A stretch of DNA of 64,000 bases. Source: Amycolatopsis saalfeldensis (GTDB lineage Bacteria; Actinomycetota; Actinomycetes; Mycobacteriales; Pseudonocardiaceae). The notes under the pieces are model-generated. The model was not told the DNA's origin. It did not search any database and saw only the letters and a list, made by a program, of their open reading frames with translations. Location: positions 706,622 through 770,621 of the forward strand of contig NZ_FOEF01000002.1 of assembly GCF_900110575.1 (NCBI RefSeq), written 5' to 3'. Of this stretch, positions 33,831 through 43,306 are shown in pieces (position 1 is the first letter of the stretch; every line of letters begins with the position of its first letter). Position numbers and translations under genes: made by a program.

Positions 33831-35507
33831 TCACCGGGAGGTGACGCCACCCTCCTCGGCCGGCCCCTGCGCCAGTGCCAGCTCGAGCGCCTCGCGCTCC
33901 ACCGCGGCCTTCACCTTGGTGCTGTCCATGGCGAGGCTGACCGCCCAGTAGAAGATGCCGAGGCTGAACACGATGACCACGAGCAGGTCGATCCACTCCG
34001 GCAGCACGTTCAGGTTGCCGGATTCGCCGTAGCGGCCGAGCCAGCCGACCACCACGAGGCCCGCCAGCCACGGGGCCACCCACGTGACGGCTTTCCAGTC
34101 CACCGGCGGACGGCTCAGCTTCGACGTGGTGGCGCGCGCGACGAGGAACAGCACGAAGCCGATCACGATGGCGATCATGATCTTCCAGGTGACGTCGAAG
34201 CCGCTCCAGTAGATGATCAGGTTCGCCGCGCAGAACCCGGCCGGCGCCAGCACGTTCGGCATCGGCGCGCGGTACGGGCGGGCGCGGTCCGGGTCGCGCT
34301 TGCGCAGCGCGATCATCGACACCGGCGCGAACGCGTACATCAACGCGGTCGCCGAGGTGATCACGCTGACCAGCGACTGCCAGCTCGGGAACGGCAGGAA
34401 GGCGATCTCGCCGACCACGAACGACAGCACGATCGACCACACTGGCACGCCGCGCACGTTCAGCTTGGCCAGGCCCTTCGGCAGGGCGCGCTCGCGGCCC
34501 ATCGCGTAGGAGATGCGCGCCGACGTGCCGAGGTACAGCATGCCGGTGCCCGCGGGCGAGACGAACGCGTCCGCGTAGAGCACATAGGACAGCCAGCCCG
34601 CGCCGGCCAGGGTCGCGAGTGTCGCGTAAGGACCGAACGAGCCCTGCGTGATCGGGTCGGCCCAGCCCTTCAGCAGCGACGCCGGGTCGAGCGCGCCGAT
34701 GAACGCGACCTCCAGCAGCAGGTACACGATCGTGCCGATGACCATCGCGACGATGATCGCGCGGGACAGGTCCTTCTGCGGGTCCTTCGCCTCACCACCG
34801 ACTTGGACCGCCTGTTCGAAGCCCTGCAACGCGAACACCACCCCGACCGGCAGCGCGGCGAAGATGCCGTGCGCGCCGTACGGGGCGAAGCCGCCGCCGG
34901 CGGTGAAGTTGCCCGGGTGGAACCGAAGGGACAGCAGGACCACCACGGTCACCAGCGGCACCGCGACCTTCCAGACCACCGTCGCGCCGTTGCTCTCCGA
35001 CAGCAGCTTGACGCCGACCAGGTTGATCATCGTGAAGATCGCCATCAGCAGCGTCGCCCAGCCGAAGCCGCTCGCGGTGAGCGTGCCGCCGGGGCTCAGC
35101 AGGTTCAGGTGCTCCTTGACCCAGGCGATGTTGTCCAGGTACTCCAGGCTCGCCTCGACCTCGACGGGCGCCAGCGCGACCGCCTGCAGCCAGGCCACCC
35201 AGCCGCCGAAGAACCCGCCGAGCACGCCGTAGGCCAGCGCGGGGTAGCGCGCCGTGCCGCCCGCGACCGGGTAGGCGGCGCCGAGCTCGGCGTGCACCAG
35301 GGCGAGGGTGGCCATGATGATGGCCGTCAGCACCCACGAAACCAGCGACGCCGGGCCCGCCACCTTGGCGGCCTTCAACGCGCCGAGCAGCCAGCCCGAG
35401 CCGATGATCGAGCCGAGCGAAACGAACATCAGGCCGTAGAAGCCCACGGATCTGCGCATCCGCGGTGAGGACGCGTCCGAAGTGGCCGTCTGGACCGGTT
35501 TAACCAT
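33831..35507 (-). CDS. APC-family amino acid permease
   Basis: A 558-residue integral membrane transporter with about 12-14 hydrophobic segments. It contains the APC signature GLMFVSLGSIIGSGWLLG at the first helix and FALQGFEQAVQVGGEAKDPQKDLSRA around helix 6. I start at ATG 35507 because it precedes the conserved region by a normal cytosolic tail; the open frame extends 40 codons further without need. The long C-terminal part after helix 12 carries extra membrane segments. Substrate is probably an amino acid or amine; not identifiable. The 251 bases upstream are relatively AT-rich and hold only a small CAGGC/GCCTG hairpin. Confidence 0.9.
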   Translation of the reverse strand: MVKPVQTATSDASSPRMRRSVGFYGLMFVSLGSIIGSGWLLGALKAAKVAGPASLVSWVLTAIIMATLALVHAELGAAYPVAGGTARYPALAYGVLGGFFGGWVAWLQAVALAPVEVEASLEYLDNIAWVKEHLNLLSPGGTLTASGFGWATLLMAIFTMINLVGVKLLSESNGATVVWKVAVPLVTVVVLLSLRFHPGNFTAGGGFAPYGAHGIFAALPVGVVFALQGFEQAVQVGGEAKDPQKDLSRAIIVAMVIGTIVYLLLEVAFIGALDPASLLKGWADPITQGSFGPYATLATLAGAGWLSYVLYADAFVSPAGTGMLYLGTSARISYAMGRERALPKGLAKLNVRGVPVWSIVLSFVVGEIAFLPFPSWQSLVSVITSATALMYAFAPVSMIALRKRDPDRARPYRAPMPNVLAPAGFCAANLIIYWSGFDVTWKIMIAIVIGFVLFLVARATTSKLSRPPVDWKAVTWVAPWLAGLVVVGWLGRYGESGNLNVLPEWIDLLVVIVFSLGIFYWAVSLAMDSTKVKAAVEREALELALAQGPAEEGGVTSR

Positions 35508-35758
35508 TAAACGCCTCGATCCCGAACTCAGGGAATTTTGTCCGATTGATTTGCGCGAATACCCGTTTACCCGGCCATCAGGCAAGCGCCTGAACGAGTT
35601 ATTGGCGTAATCACAACGCGTCATCATGGGGCACCGGCCCGGAAATCGGAACCGCCACGCTGTTACAGGTGAGTTTCATTCAGCGAAAACGGATGACCGG
35701 TGAAAAACCGACATAATCGGCTTTTGGTTCGCGTGCGGACAGACCCCTCGGGCCGGGC

Positions 35759-36784
35759 TCAGCCGGCCGGGCGCCAGCCGAGGGCCGGGCCGAGTTTCGT
35801 CGCGATGTCGGTGAGGATCTGCACGTAGTCCTCGTGGTCGAAGGTGAACGGCAGCGCGAAGGCGACCTCGTGGATCTCCCGGAACGCCACGTGCGCGTAC
35901 AGCCGTTCGGCGATCTCCGCCGACGTGCCCACCAGGTCGGGCGCGAACAGCATCCGCGCCGGCCCCTGCGGCGCGCGGGTGCGCGGGGTGCGCTGCGCGG
36001 CGTATGCCTCGTATTTCGCGCGCTGCGCGGGTGTCGCGCTGTCGGTCGGAATCACCACGAGTCCCTGAGAAACCCGCGCGTTCCCGCCTTCGGGATGATG
36101 GGCGCGGAAGGCGCGCACGAGCGAAAGCTGGATTTCCGCGAAGTCGGCGGTGTCCCCGGATTCCGCGCGCACGACACTGCTGGTCAGGAAGTTCATCCCC
36201 TGCTCGCCGGCCCACTGCGCCGAACGCAGGCTCGCGCCGCCGTACCACAGCCGGCCGCCGAGCCCGGGCGAAAACGGCTGGACGTGGTCGGAGTACACCT
36301 CGATCCCCTCGACCCCGCTGAAATCGGTGGCCGGCTTGCCGCGCACGTGGTCCAGCAACCGCACGACGCGCCCGTAGCCGAAGTCCTCCGCGTCGGCGGT
36401 GTCCGGGTACAGCGCGTCCTTGAGCTGGTCGTAGTGCCGCGGCGGGCCGACGCTCAGGCCCGGGTTGAGCCGTCCGCCGGAGAGGATGTCGACCGTGGCG
36501 AGGTCTTCGGCCAGCCGCAGCGGGTTCTCCCAGCCCAGCGGGATCACCGCGGTGCCCAGCTCGATGCGGCTCGTCCGCTGGCTGGCCGCGGCGAGCACCG
36601 CGACCGGCGAAGAGATGCCGAACTGGAGGTGGCGGTGGCGCAGCCAGGCGCTGTCGAACCCGAGCCGCTCCCCCAGCTCGATGATCTCCAGCGTCGACTC
36701 GTGCCCGCGCCGCGGGTCCGCCTCGTCGAACAGCCCGATGGTCAGGAAGCCCAGCTTGCGCAACGGCTCCGAGCGCAATGGCAC
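35759..36784 (-). CDS. LLM-class flavin-dependent oxidoreductase
   Basis: A 341-residue luciferase-like monooxygenase starting at GTG with a strong GAGGAGG site. Family landmarks are RKLGFLTIGLFDEADP, RTSRIELGTAVIPLGWENPLRLAEDLATVDILSGGRL and LWYGGASLRSAQWAGEQGMNFLTS. The cofactor is FMN or F420. The group to which it belongs is often annotated only as 'putative FMN-dependent luciferase-like'; the substrate is unknown. It stands alone between the permease and a methyltransferase. Confidence 0.88.
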   Translation of the reverse strand: MPLRSEPLRKLGFLTIGLFDEADPRRGHESTLEIIELGERLGFDSAWLRHRHLQFGISSPVAVLAAASQRTSRIELGTAVIPLGWENPLRLAEDLATVDILSGGRLNPGLSVGPPRHYDQLKDALYPDTADAEDFGYGRVVRLLDHVRGKPATDFSGVEGIEVYSDHVQPFSPGLGGRLWYGGASLRSAQWAGEQGMNFLTSSVVRAESGDTADFAEIQLSLVRAFRAHHPEGGNARVSQGLVVIPTDSATPAQRAKYEAYAAQRTPRTRAPQGPARMLFAPDLVGTSAEIAERLYAHVAFREIHEVAFALPFTFDHEDYVQILTDIATKLGPALGWRPAG

Positions 36785-36912
36785 GGTGGCTCCTCCTCGT
36801 CCGCGGCGGCCGGGCGAGGAGCCGAGCGGGCGTCGCCCGGACCGCTCCAGCCCGAACCTAGCCAGCGCGCGAGGAGGTCCGCCACCGTTTCACCTGACGG
36901 GACGAGGGCGGC

Positions 36913-37746
36913 TCAGGCCTTGCGTCCGACCCCGCCGGCGATGCACTCCTGCACCTGGTTCAGCTCGGTGTAGCGCGGGCCGTCGGGCCACCAGTCCTCG
37001 CACAGCACCAGGCCCGGGTCGACCAGCCGGGTGCCGCCGAACATCGTCGCGATCTGGTCCCAGGTGCGGAACACCCCGCTGCCCATCGGGCTGTGCGTGA
37101 ACTTCTCCTCCATCCGCCGCGCGATCTCGCTGTGCTCGGGGGTCTGCGGGTCGAGGAAGTGCGCGACCACGACGAACGAGCCCGAAGCCAGCGCGTCGGT
37201 GTAGGACACCATCAGGTCGGCGTAGTCGGCGCCGAGGTAGTGGTGCAGGGTGCCGTTCTGGATCAGCGCGATCGGCTGGTCCCAGTCCAGAAACTCCCGC
37301 ACGGTGGTGTTCTCCAGCACCTGCTTGGGGTCGAAGATGTCCGCCTCGACGAACCGGGTCTGCGGGTTCTCCTCGAGCAGCGCGCGGCCGTGCGCGAGCA
37401 CCACCGGGTCGTTGTCGACGTAGAGCACCCGGGCGTCGGGCTGCAGCCGCTGCACGACCTGGTGGGTGTTCTCCGCGGTCGGCAGGCCGGAGCCGCAGTC
37501 GAGGTACTGCGTGACCTTGCCCTGGGTGGCGAGGAACCGGCAGGCCCGGATCAGGAAGTTCCGGTTCGCCCAGGCCAGGTCGTTCACCTCGGGCGCGACG
37601 GTGGCGACCTGCCGCAGCACCTCGCGGTCGATCTCGTAGTTGTTCGTGCCGTTCAGCGCGGCGTCGTAGACCCGGGCGATGCTGGCCCGGTTGGTGTCCA
37701 CACCGACCGGCGTCGAACTCGGCGATTTCTGCACGGCGTCGGGCAT
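36913..37746 (-). CDS. SAM-dependent methyltransferase of the PF04672 (DUF574) family
   Basis: The 277-residue protein has the family opening NRASIARVYDAALNGTNNYEIDREVL, the nucleotide loop YLDCGSGLPTAENTHQV, and the end segment LVLCEDWWPDGP. This family is expanded in actinomycetes and its substrates are largely unknown. It is divergent from the catalase gene across a 200-base intergenic region. It is not a SpoU-type rRNA methylase, so I do not consider it the thiopeptide resistance gene. Confidence 0.9.
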   Translation of the reverse strand: MPDAVQKSPSSTPVGVDTNRASIARVYDAALNGTNNYEIDREVLRQVATVAPEVNDLAWANRNFLIRACRFLATQGKVTQYLDCGSGLPTAENTHQVVQRLQPDARVLYVDNDPVVLAHGRALLEENPQTRFVEADIFDPKQVLENTTVREFLDWDQPIALIQNGTLHHYLGADYADLMVSYTDALASGSFVVVAHFLDPQTPEHSEIARRMEEKFTHSPMGSGVFRTWDQIATMFGGTRLVDPGLVLCEDWWPDGPRYTELNQVQECIAGGVGRKA

Positions 37747-37946
37747 CTTCGAGGCTCACCTCAGCGTCGGTTGTACCTTCTGGGCCACTCAGCGTAGTGG
37801 TTCACCCTCGGACGGACACCACCAGCCGGGGCATCCGGCCCACCCCGAAGGCTGAACGCCGCCACGTGTGAACGCCGCCCGGGCGGGTACCCGGCCGGAA
37901 CCCGGACGGGACGCGCGGAACCGCACCACCACGAGGAGATGACGAA

Positions 37947-39470
37947 GTGACCGGCAACCAGCCCCACCCGACGACGACGGACGCCGGTATCCCGGTGGAG
38001 AGCGACGAGCATTCGCTCACCGTCGGCCCGGACGGCCCCATCCTGCTGCAGGACCACTACCTGATCGAGCAGATGGCGCAGTTCAACCGCGAGCGCGTGC
38101 CGGAGCGGCAGCCGCACGCCAAGGGCAGCGGCGCGTTCGGCCGGTTCGAGGTGACCGGCGACGTCAGCGGCCTCACGAAGGCGGCCGTGTTCCAGCCGGG
38201 CGCGAAGACGGACCTGGTGGCGCGGTTCTCCACCGTCGCCGGGGAGCGGGGCAGCCCCGACACCTGGCGCGACCCGCGCGGCTTCGCGCTGAAGTTCTAC
38301 ACGACCGAGGGCGTCTACGACATGGTCGGCAACAACACGCCGGTCTTCTTCGTGAAGGACCCGATGAAGTTCCAGCACTTCATCCGCTCGCAGAAGCGCC
38401 GCGCCGACAACAACCTGCGCGACCACGACATGCAGTGGGACTTCTGGACGCTCTCCCCCGAGTCGGCGCACCAGGTGACCTGGCTGATGGGCGACCGCGG
38501 CATCCCGCGCACCTGGCGCCACATGAACGGCTACAGCTCCCACACCTACCTGTGGGTCAACGCCGCCGGCGAGCGGCACTGGGTCAAGTACCACTTCAAG
38601 ACCGACCAGGGCGTGGAGTTCTTCACCCAGCACGAGGGCGACCAGATGGCCGCCGCCGACACCGACTACCACACCCGGGACCTGTTCGAGGCGATCGAGC
38701 GCGGCGACCACCCGAGCTGGACGCTGCACGTCCAGGTCATGCCCTTCGACGACGCCAAGGACTACCGGTTCAATCCGTTCGACCTGACGAAGGTCTGGCC
38801 GCACAGCGACTACCCGCTGGCCGAGGTCGGCCGGATGACGCTGGACCGCAACCCGACCGACCACCACGCGGAGATCGAGCAGGCCGCGTTCGAGCCGAAC
38901 AACCTGGTGCCCGGGATCGGCCCGAGCCCGGACCGCATGCTGCTGGGCCGGCTGTTCGCCTACGCCGACGCGCATCGCCACCGCATCGGCGCGAACTACC
39001 GGCAGCTGCCGGTCAACGCGTCCACCTCGCCGGTGCACAGTTACAGCAAGGACGGCGCGATGCGCTTCGCCAAGGTCTCCGACCCGGTGTACGCGCCGAA
39101 CTCCAAGGGCGGCCCGCGGGCGGACACCGAGCGCTACGGCGCGCCCGCGAGCTGGCACGCCGACGGCGAGATCGTCCGCACCGCCTACGTCGACCACGCC
39201 GAGGACGACGACTGGGGCCAGGCGGGCACGATGGTCCGCGACGTGCTCGACGACGACGCCCGGGCGCGCCTGGTCGACAACATCGTCGGCCACCTGCTCA
39301 ACGGTGTGTCCGAGCCGGTCCTCGGGCGCGCCTTCGACTACTGGCGCAACGTGGACAAGGACCTCGGCGACCGCGTCGAGTCCGGCGTCCGCGCCAAGGC
39401 CGACGAGAAGGACCCGAAGGCGGACGAGCAGGGCAACCCGGCTCGTTCCGCCATGCAGCGCAAGGCCTGA
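37947..39470 (+). CDS. katA: Monofunctional heme catalase, clade with ~500 residues
   Basis: A 507-residue catalase starting at GTG after GAGGAG. The distal histidine is in [12 protein letters not shown], the asparagine in [12 protein letters not shown], and the proximal heme tyrosine in [14 protein letters not shown]. It disproportionates hydrogen peroxide in the cytosol. The ~30-residue lysine- and aspartate-rich tail ([15 protein letters not shown]) is typical of actinomycete members. No peroxide regulator gene (FurA/CatR) is adjacent. A large perfect hairpin follows the stop. Confidence 0.97.
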   Translation: MTGNQPHPTTTDAGIPVESDEHSLTVGPDGPILLQDHYLIEQMAQFNRERVPERQPHAKGSGAFGRFEVTGDVSGLTKAAVFQPGAKTDLVARFSTVAGERGSPDTWRDPRGFALKFYTTEGVYDMVGNNTPVFFVKDPMKFQHFIRSQKRRADNNLRDHDMQWDFWTLSPESAHQVTWLMGDRGIPRTWRHMNGYSSHTYLWVNAAGERHWVKYHFKTDQGVEFFTQHEGDQMAAADTDYHTRDLFEAIERGDHPSWTLHVQVMPFDDAKDYRFNPFDLTKVWPHSDYPLAEVGRMTLDRNPTDHHAEIEQAAFEPNNLVPGIGPSPDRMLLGRLFAYADAHRHRIGANYRQLPVNASTSPVHSYSKDGAMRFAKVSDPVYAPNSKGGPRADTERYGAPASWHADGEIVRTAYVDHAEDDDWGQAGTMVRDVLDDDARARLVDNIVGHLLNGVSEPVLGRAFDYWRNVDKDLGDRVESGVRAKADEKDPKADEQGNPARSAMQRKA

Positions 39471-39480
39471 CCGTCCCGCT

Positions 39481-39513
39481 GCCGCCCGCCGTCCACTGTG
39501 GACGGCGGGCGGC
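39481..39513. terminator. Bidirectional terminator between catalase and beta-lactamase
   Basis: A perfect inverted repeat with 16-base arms (GCCGCCCGCCGTCCAC and its complement) around a single T lies 10 bases after the catalase stop and 23 bases before the convergent beta-lactamase stop. It can terminate both transcripts. Confidence 0.9.
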
Positions 39514-39536
39514 GGCGCGGGCTGCCGTGCCCCGGC

Positions 39537-40454
39537 TCAGCCGAAGGCCTTCGCGACGATCCGCGTCGCCTCCGCGATGGTCGCCGGGCCGGCGGTGGAC
39601 TTCGGGTCGCTCGGCGCGGTGTAGACCGCGATCACCCACGGCGCGCGGCCGGTCGGCCAGACCACGGCGACGTCGTTGCTCTCCCCGTGCGAGCCGGAAC
39701 CGGTCTTGTCGGCGACCCGCCAGCCCGCCGGCACGCCCGCGCGCACCTGCTTGCCGCCGGTCGTGTTGGCGACCATCCAGCCGGTGAGCCGTTCGCGGCC
39801 CGCCGGGTCGAGGCCGCTGCCCAGCACCAGCGCGCGCAGGTCGGCCGCCATGCGGGCGGGGGTGGTGGTGTCGCGCTCGTCCCCGGGGGCGCCGACGTTG
39901 AGGTCCGGCTCCAGGCGGTCCAGCCGGGTTTCGGGATCGCCGAGGGCGCGGACGAACGCGGTCACCGCGGCCGGGCCGCCGACCTGCCCGACGATCAGGT
40001 TCGCCGCCGTGTTGTCGCTGACGGTGATCGCCGCCTCGCAGATGGCCGCGCCCGTCATCCCGTCCGCCACGTGCAGCGACGTCACCGGCGAGTACGTCAC
40101 CAGCTGCGCCTTGTCGTAGTGGATCACCTTGTCCAGTGCGTCGGGGTGCCCGTGCAGCAGCGCGGAGACGGCCAGCACCTTGTGCGTCGAGCACAGCAGG
40201 AACCGCTCGTCCGCGCGGTACCCGGCCGTGGCGCCGTTGCCGGTGTCCACTGCGGACACCCCGAGCCGGCCGCCGAACTCCTTCTCCAGCGCGGCCAGCT
40301 CCGGCTGCACCGACGGCTTCGGCCCTGAAGCCGACGAGGACGGCGAGGACGGTGGCGGCGAGGAGACCGCCGTCTTCCCCGCACAGCCCGCGGCCACCAG
40401 TCCCAGCCCGGCCGCCAGCGCTCCCCGCCGGGACAGCATTCCCCTGCTCACCAT
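39537..40454 (-). CDS. Class A beta-lactamase, Tat-type lipoprotein
   Basis: A 305-residue serine beta-lactamase with all active-site motifs: STHK (Ser89-Lys92), SDN (146-148), EPDLN (Glu182, the deacylation glutamate) and KTG (250-252). The N-terminus has a twin-arginine-like LSRRGALAAG and a probable lipid-anchored Cys24 in AAGC, followed by a Pro/Ser-rich linker. I start at ATG 40454 because GAAGAGG precedes it; upstream in-frame ATGs add nothing. It would hydrolyse penicillins and possibly cephalosporins outside the membrane. No BlaI/BlaR regulators are adjacent. Confidence 0.95.
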   Translation of the reverse strand: MVSRGMLSRRGALAAGLGLVAAGCAGKTAVSSPPPSSPSSSASGPKPSVQPELAALEKEFGGRLGVSAVDTGNGATAGYRADERFLLCSTHKVLAVSALLHGHPDALDKVIHYDKAQLVTYSPVTSLHVADGMTGAAICEAAITVSDNTAANLIVGQVGGPAAVTAFVRALGDPETRLDRLEPDLNVGAPGDERDTTTPARMAADLRALVLGSGLDPAGRERLTGWMVANTTGGKQVRAGVPAGWRVADKTGSGSHGESNDVAVVWPTGRAPWVIAVYTAPSDPKSTAGPATIAEATRIVAKAFG

Positions 40455-40524
40455 CACACCTCTTCGCGTTTTCGATCTTGCCCTCATCGACAACGACGTC
40501 CGGGCCGCGAAGGGGTTGCCCGGC

Positions 40525-41412
40525 TCAGCCGCCCCAATAGAGCCGTGTGGGATTGGCCACGAGCAGCCGTTGCCGCGCCTCGGGTGTCGGCGCGACGCGC
40601 GGGACGAAGTCGACCAGCGCGCCGTCGTCGGGCATGTGGCTCTTCAGGTTCGGGTGCGGCCAGTCGGTGCCCCACAGCACGCGGTCGCCGAACTCCTCGA
40701 CCAGCGCGCGGCCGAAGGGCACCACGTCGTCGTACGGCGGGCCTGCCACGGTGAGCCGGTCCGGGCAGGTGACCTTCGCCCAGAACTGCGGGTGGTCCCG
40801 CAGCAGCGTCCGGAACCGTTCGAAGTCCGGCCCGTCCACCGGCTTGGCCACGTCGGGGCGGCCCAGGTGGTCGACGACCACGGGCAGCGGCAGCGAGGTG
40901 AAGAAGTCCCAGCGGTCGGCCAGGTCCGCGGCCTCGAAGTAGACGACCAGGTGCCAGCCCAGCGGCGCGATCCGGGCGACCAGGTCGTGGTAGTGCCGGT
41001 CCGGCTTCGGGTCCACGAGCCGCCGGACGAAGTTCAGCCGGATCCCGCGCACGCCGGCCGCGTGCAGCCGGGCCAGCTCCTCGTCGGGCTCGTCGCCGCG
41101 GATGGTCGCGATGCCGCGCGCCCGGCCGCCGGCCGCTTCGAGCGCGTCGACCAGTGCGCGGTTGTCGGCTCCGTGGCAGGTGGCCTGCACGATCACGCTG
41201 CGGGTGATGCCGAGGTGCTCGTGCAGCGCGGCGAGCTGCTCCTTGCTCGCGTCCGTCGGCGTGTACTTGCGCTCCGGCGCGTACGGGAACACCTCGCCCG
41301 GCCCGAACACGTGACAGTGCACGTCGACCGTGCCCGGCGGCAGGGTGAACGCCGGTTTCGACGGCGCGGGGTCGAAGGAGAGCCAGCCCGGGTCGGCCTC
41401 GAACGCGGTCAC
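40525..41412 (-). CDS. ligI: 2-Pyrone-4,6-dicarboxylate lactonase (LigI-like amidohydrolase)
   Basis: A 295-residue amidohydrolase-superfamily enzyme. The metal/active-site motifs are VDVHCHVFGP near the N-terminus, VVDHLGRPD in the middle and LWGTDWPHPN near the end, as in LigI. It hydrolyses 2-pyrone-4,6-dicarboxylate to 4-oxalomesaconate. The segment NFVRRLVDPKP matches the family. GTG 41412 overlaps the LigJ-like gene by 4 bases. It is the last gene of the four-gene minus-strand operon starting at 44652. Confidence 0.88.
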   Translation of the reverse strand: MTAFEADPGWLSFDPAPSKPAFTLPPGTVDVHCHVFGPGEVFPYAPERKYTPTDASKEQLAALHEHLGITRSVIVQATCHGADNRALVDALEAAGGRARGIATIRGDEPDEELARLHAAGVRGIRLNFVRRLVDPKPDRHYHDLVARIAPLGWHLVVYFEAADLADRWDFFTSLPLPVVVDHLGRPDVAKPVDGPDFERFRTLLRDHPQFWAKVTCPDRLTVAGPPYDDVVPFGRALVEEFGDRVLWGTDWPHPNLKSHMPDDGALVDFVPRVAPTPEARQRLLVANPTRLYWGG

Positions 41413-42425
41413 CGTCCCCTCCCCTCCAGCGCCCGGCCGAGGCGCGGGTAGACCCGGCGGGCGTTGCCCTCGAACACCTTCGCACTGTCCTCTTCGGACA
41501 ATCCGAGGGCGTCGACGTACCGCCGGGTGTCGTCGAAGTGGTGCCCGGTGCGCGAGTCGATCCCGCGCACCGCGCCAAGCGTCTCCGAGCCGAACAGGAT
41601 GCCGCCGGGGCCGATCACGTCGAACAGCAGGTTGATGCCCGGCTGGTGGTACACGCAGGTGTCGAAGAAGACGTTCGGCAGCACGCCCTCCTCCGGCCCG
41701 GGCCGCCCGAGCATGTCGGCCAGCCCCCGGTAGCGGCCCCAGTGGTACGGCACCGCTCCCCCGCCGTGCGGGATCACGAACCGCAGGCCGGGGAACTCGG
41801 TGAACAGATCGGCCTGCAGGAACTGCATGAAGACCGTGGTGTCGGCGTTGAGGTAGTGCGCGCCGGTGGCGTGGAAGGCCGGGTTCACCGAGGCTGAGAC
41901 GTGCACCATGGCGGGCACGTCCAGCTCGGCCATGGCCTCGTACAACGGATACCAGCTCGGGTCGGTCAGCGGCGGCGAGGTCCAGTGCCCGCCGCTGGGG
42001 TCGGGGTTGAGGTTGCAGCCGACGAAGCCCAGCTCCTCGACGCAGCGCCGCAGCTCGGCGACCGAGTGCGCGATCGGCACGCCGGGCGACTGCGGCAGCT
42101 GGCAGACCCCGGCGAACTTCTCCGGGTACAGCCGCGTGACGCGGTGGACCAGGTCGTTGCTCACCCGCGCCCACTCGGCGCCGACCGCCTCGCCACCGAA
42201 GTGGTGGGCCATCGCGGAGGCGCGCGGGGAGAACAGCGTCAGGTCGACGCCCCGCTCGGCCATCAGGTTCAGCTGCCCCTGCACGGACTCGCGGACCTCG
42301 TCGTCGCTGATCGCCGGGTACGGCGGGGCGGCGGACCCGGCTTCGAACGCCGCGCGCTGCCCGTCTCGCCAGGCCGTGTGCGCCGCCGGGACGGTGGTGT
42401 AGTGGCCGTGACAGTCGATGATCAC
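41409..42425 (-). CDS. ligJ: 4-Oxalomesaconate hydratase (LigJ-like amidohydrolase)
   Basis: The 338-residue protein starts MIIDCHGHYTTVPAAHTAWRDGQ, with the HxH metal motif at the start. VCQLPQSPGVP, VSASVNPAFHATGAHYLNADT and FVIPHGGGAVPYHWGRYRG follow. LigJ hydrates 4-oxalomesaconate to 4-carboxy-4-hydroxy-2-oxoadipate, the step after LigI. It overlaps both neighbours by 4 bases. ACMSD-type decarboxylases share the fold, but the pairing with LigI, LigK and LigU homologues favours LigJ. Confidence 0.88.
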   Translation of the reverse strand: MIIDCHGHYTTVPAAHTAWRDGQRAAFEAGSAAPPYPAISDDEVRESVQGQLNLMAERGVDLTLFSPRASAMAHHFGGEAVGAEWARVSNDLVHRVTRLYPEKFAGVCQLPQSPGVPIAHSVAELRRCVEELGFVGCNLNPDPSGGHWTSPPLTDPSWYPLYEAMAELDVPAMVHVSASVNPAFHATGAHYLNADTTVFMQFLQADLFTEFPGLRFVIPHGGGAVPYHWGRYRGLADMLGRPGPEEGVLPNVFFDTCVYHQPGINLLFDVIGPGGILFGSETLGAVRGIDSRTGHHFDDTRRYVDALGLSEEDSAKVFEGNARRVYPRLGRALEGRGR

Positions 42426-43306
42426 TCAGGCGTGCCTTTCGTCGCGGTGCCGGGCAGTTGCGCGCGGATCGCGTCCAGCAGCGGCAGCAGGTCCTGGCCG
42501 AGGTCCGCGGGCCGGTGCGCCGCGGCCCAGTCCTGACGGCGCGCGATCGCCTCCGCCATCACCGGCTCGATCCCGGCGCCCGCGACGGTCACCGCGGCCT
42601 CGCGCAGTTCCTCGGCGCGGCGGGCACCGTGCTCCAGCGAGCGCGAAAACAGGTACGCGGCCAGCTTTTCCCAGTCGTCCGAGGGCAGCAGGTTGGACAG
42701 CGAAGCGAGCACCTGTCCCTCCACACCCCACTCGCGCGCCGTGAGCAGGGACTCGGCCAGCAGCGCCTCGACTCCCTTGATCATCACCGAGCGGCACAGC
42801 TTGGTCGCCGAGGCGGGCCCGACGACGTCGGCGTACACCTCCAGCCCGGTGAAGCCGAGCGGCCGGGCGAATTCCGCGAACGCGCTCGCGTGCGGACCGC
42901 CCAGCAGCATCGGCGCGGCCAGCCTTTGGGGCGTGATCGGCGACATCACCGCCGCCTCCACGTACCGGCCGCCCGCGGCCTCGACGACTTCGGCCGCGGC
43001 CTGTTTCTGGCCCGGCGCGGCGGAATTGAGGTCGACGTACCAGCAGCCGGCCGGCAGCCCGGGCGCCGCGGAGCGAGCGGCCACGAGGTCGTTCGCCGCC
43101 GTGACGGCGCTGATCACCAGGTCCGTGTCCCGCACCGCCGTCACCGCGTCCGAAGTGGACGGAAGGCCGAGGCGCCGGGCGTTGCGGGACGCCGCGCTCG
43201 TCTCGTCCGCGAAAGCCACATCCCACGCCGAAAGCCGGACGCCGGCGAGGTCCTCGGCCAGCACCGAGCCGACCTCCCCGAGGCCCAGCAGCGCGACGGC
43301 GGTCAT
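42422..43306 (-). CDS. NAD(P)-binding 6-phosphogluconate-dehydrogenase-like protein with DUF1932 domain
   Basis: A 294-residue protein. The N-terminal Rossmann motif ALLGLGEVGSVLAEDL is followed by a beta-hydroxyacid-dehydrogenase-like region (WYVDLNSAAPGQKQAAAEVVEAAGGRYVEAAVMSPITPQ). The helical C-terminal DUF1932 domain contains KLCRSVMIKGVEALLAESLL. Its substrate is not established. Translational coupling to LigJ and the transporter suggests it oxidises or reduces a pathway intermediate, perhaps supplying the pyrone. It is not related to LigC, the usual dehydrogenase of this pathway, so it may replace it; this is inference. Confidence 0.85.
   Translation of the reverse strand: MTAVALLGLGEVGSVLAEDLAGVRLSAWDVAFADETSAASRNARRLGLPSTSDAVTAVRDTDLVISAVTAANDLVAARSAAPGLPAGCWYVDLNSAAPGQKQAAAEVVEAAGGRYVEAAVMSPITPQRLAAPMLLGGPHASAFAEFARPLGFTGLEVYADVVGPASATKLCRSVMIKGVEALLAESLLTAREWGVEGQVLASLSNLLPSDDWEKLAAYLFSRSLEHGARRAEELREAAVTVAGAGIEPVMAEAIARRQDWAAAHRPADLGQDLLPLLDAIRAQLPGTATKGTPE

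Noticed and set aside
36913..37746. SAM methyltransferase as the thiopeptide resistance methylase
   Set aside because: Motifs are those of the PF04672 family; the A1067 methylases are SpoU-fold proteins with different motifs, and the gene lies over 6 kb outside the cluster.
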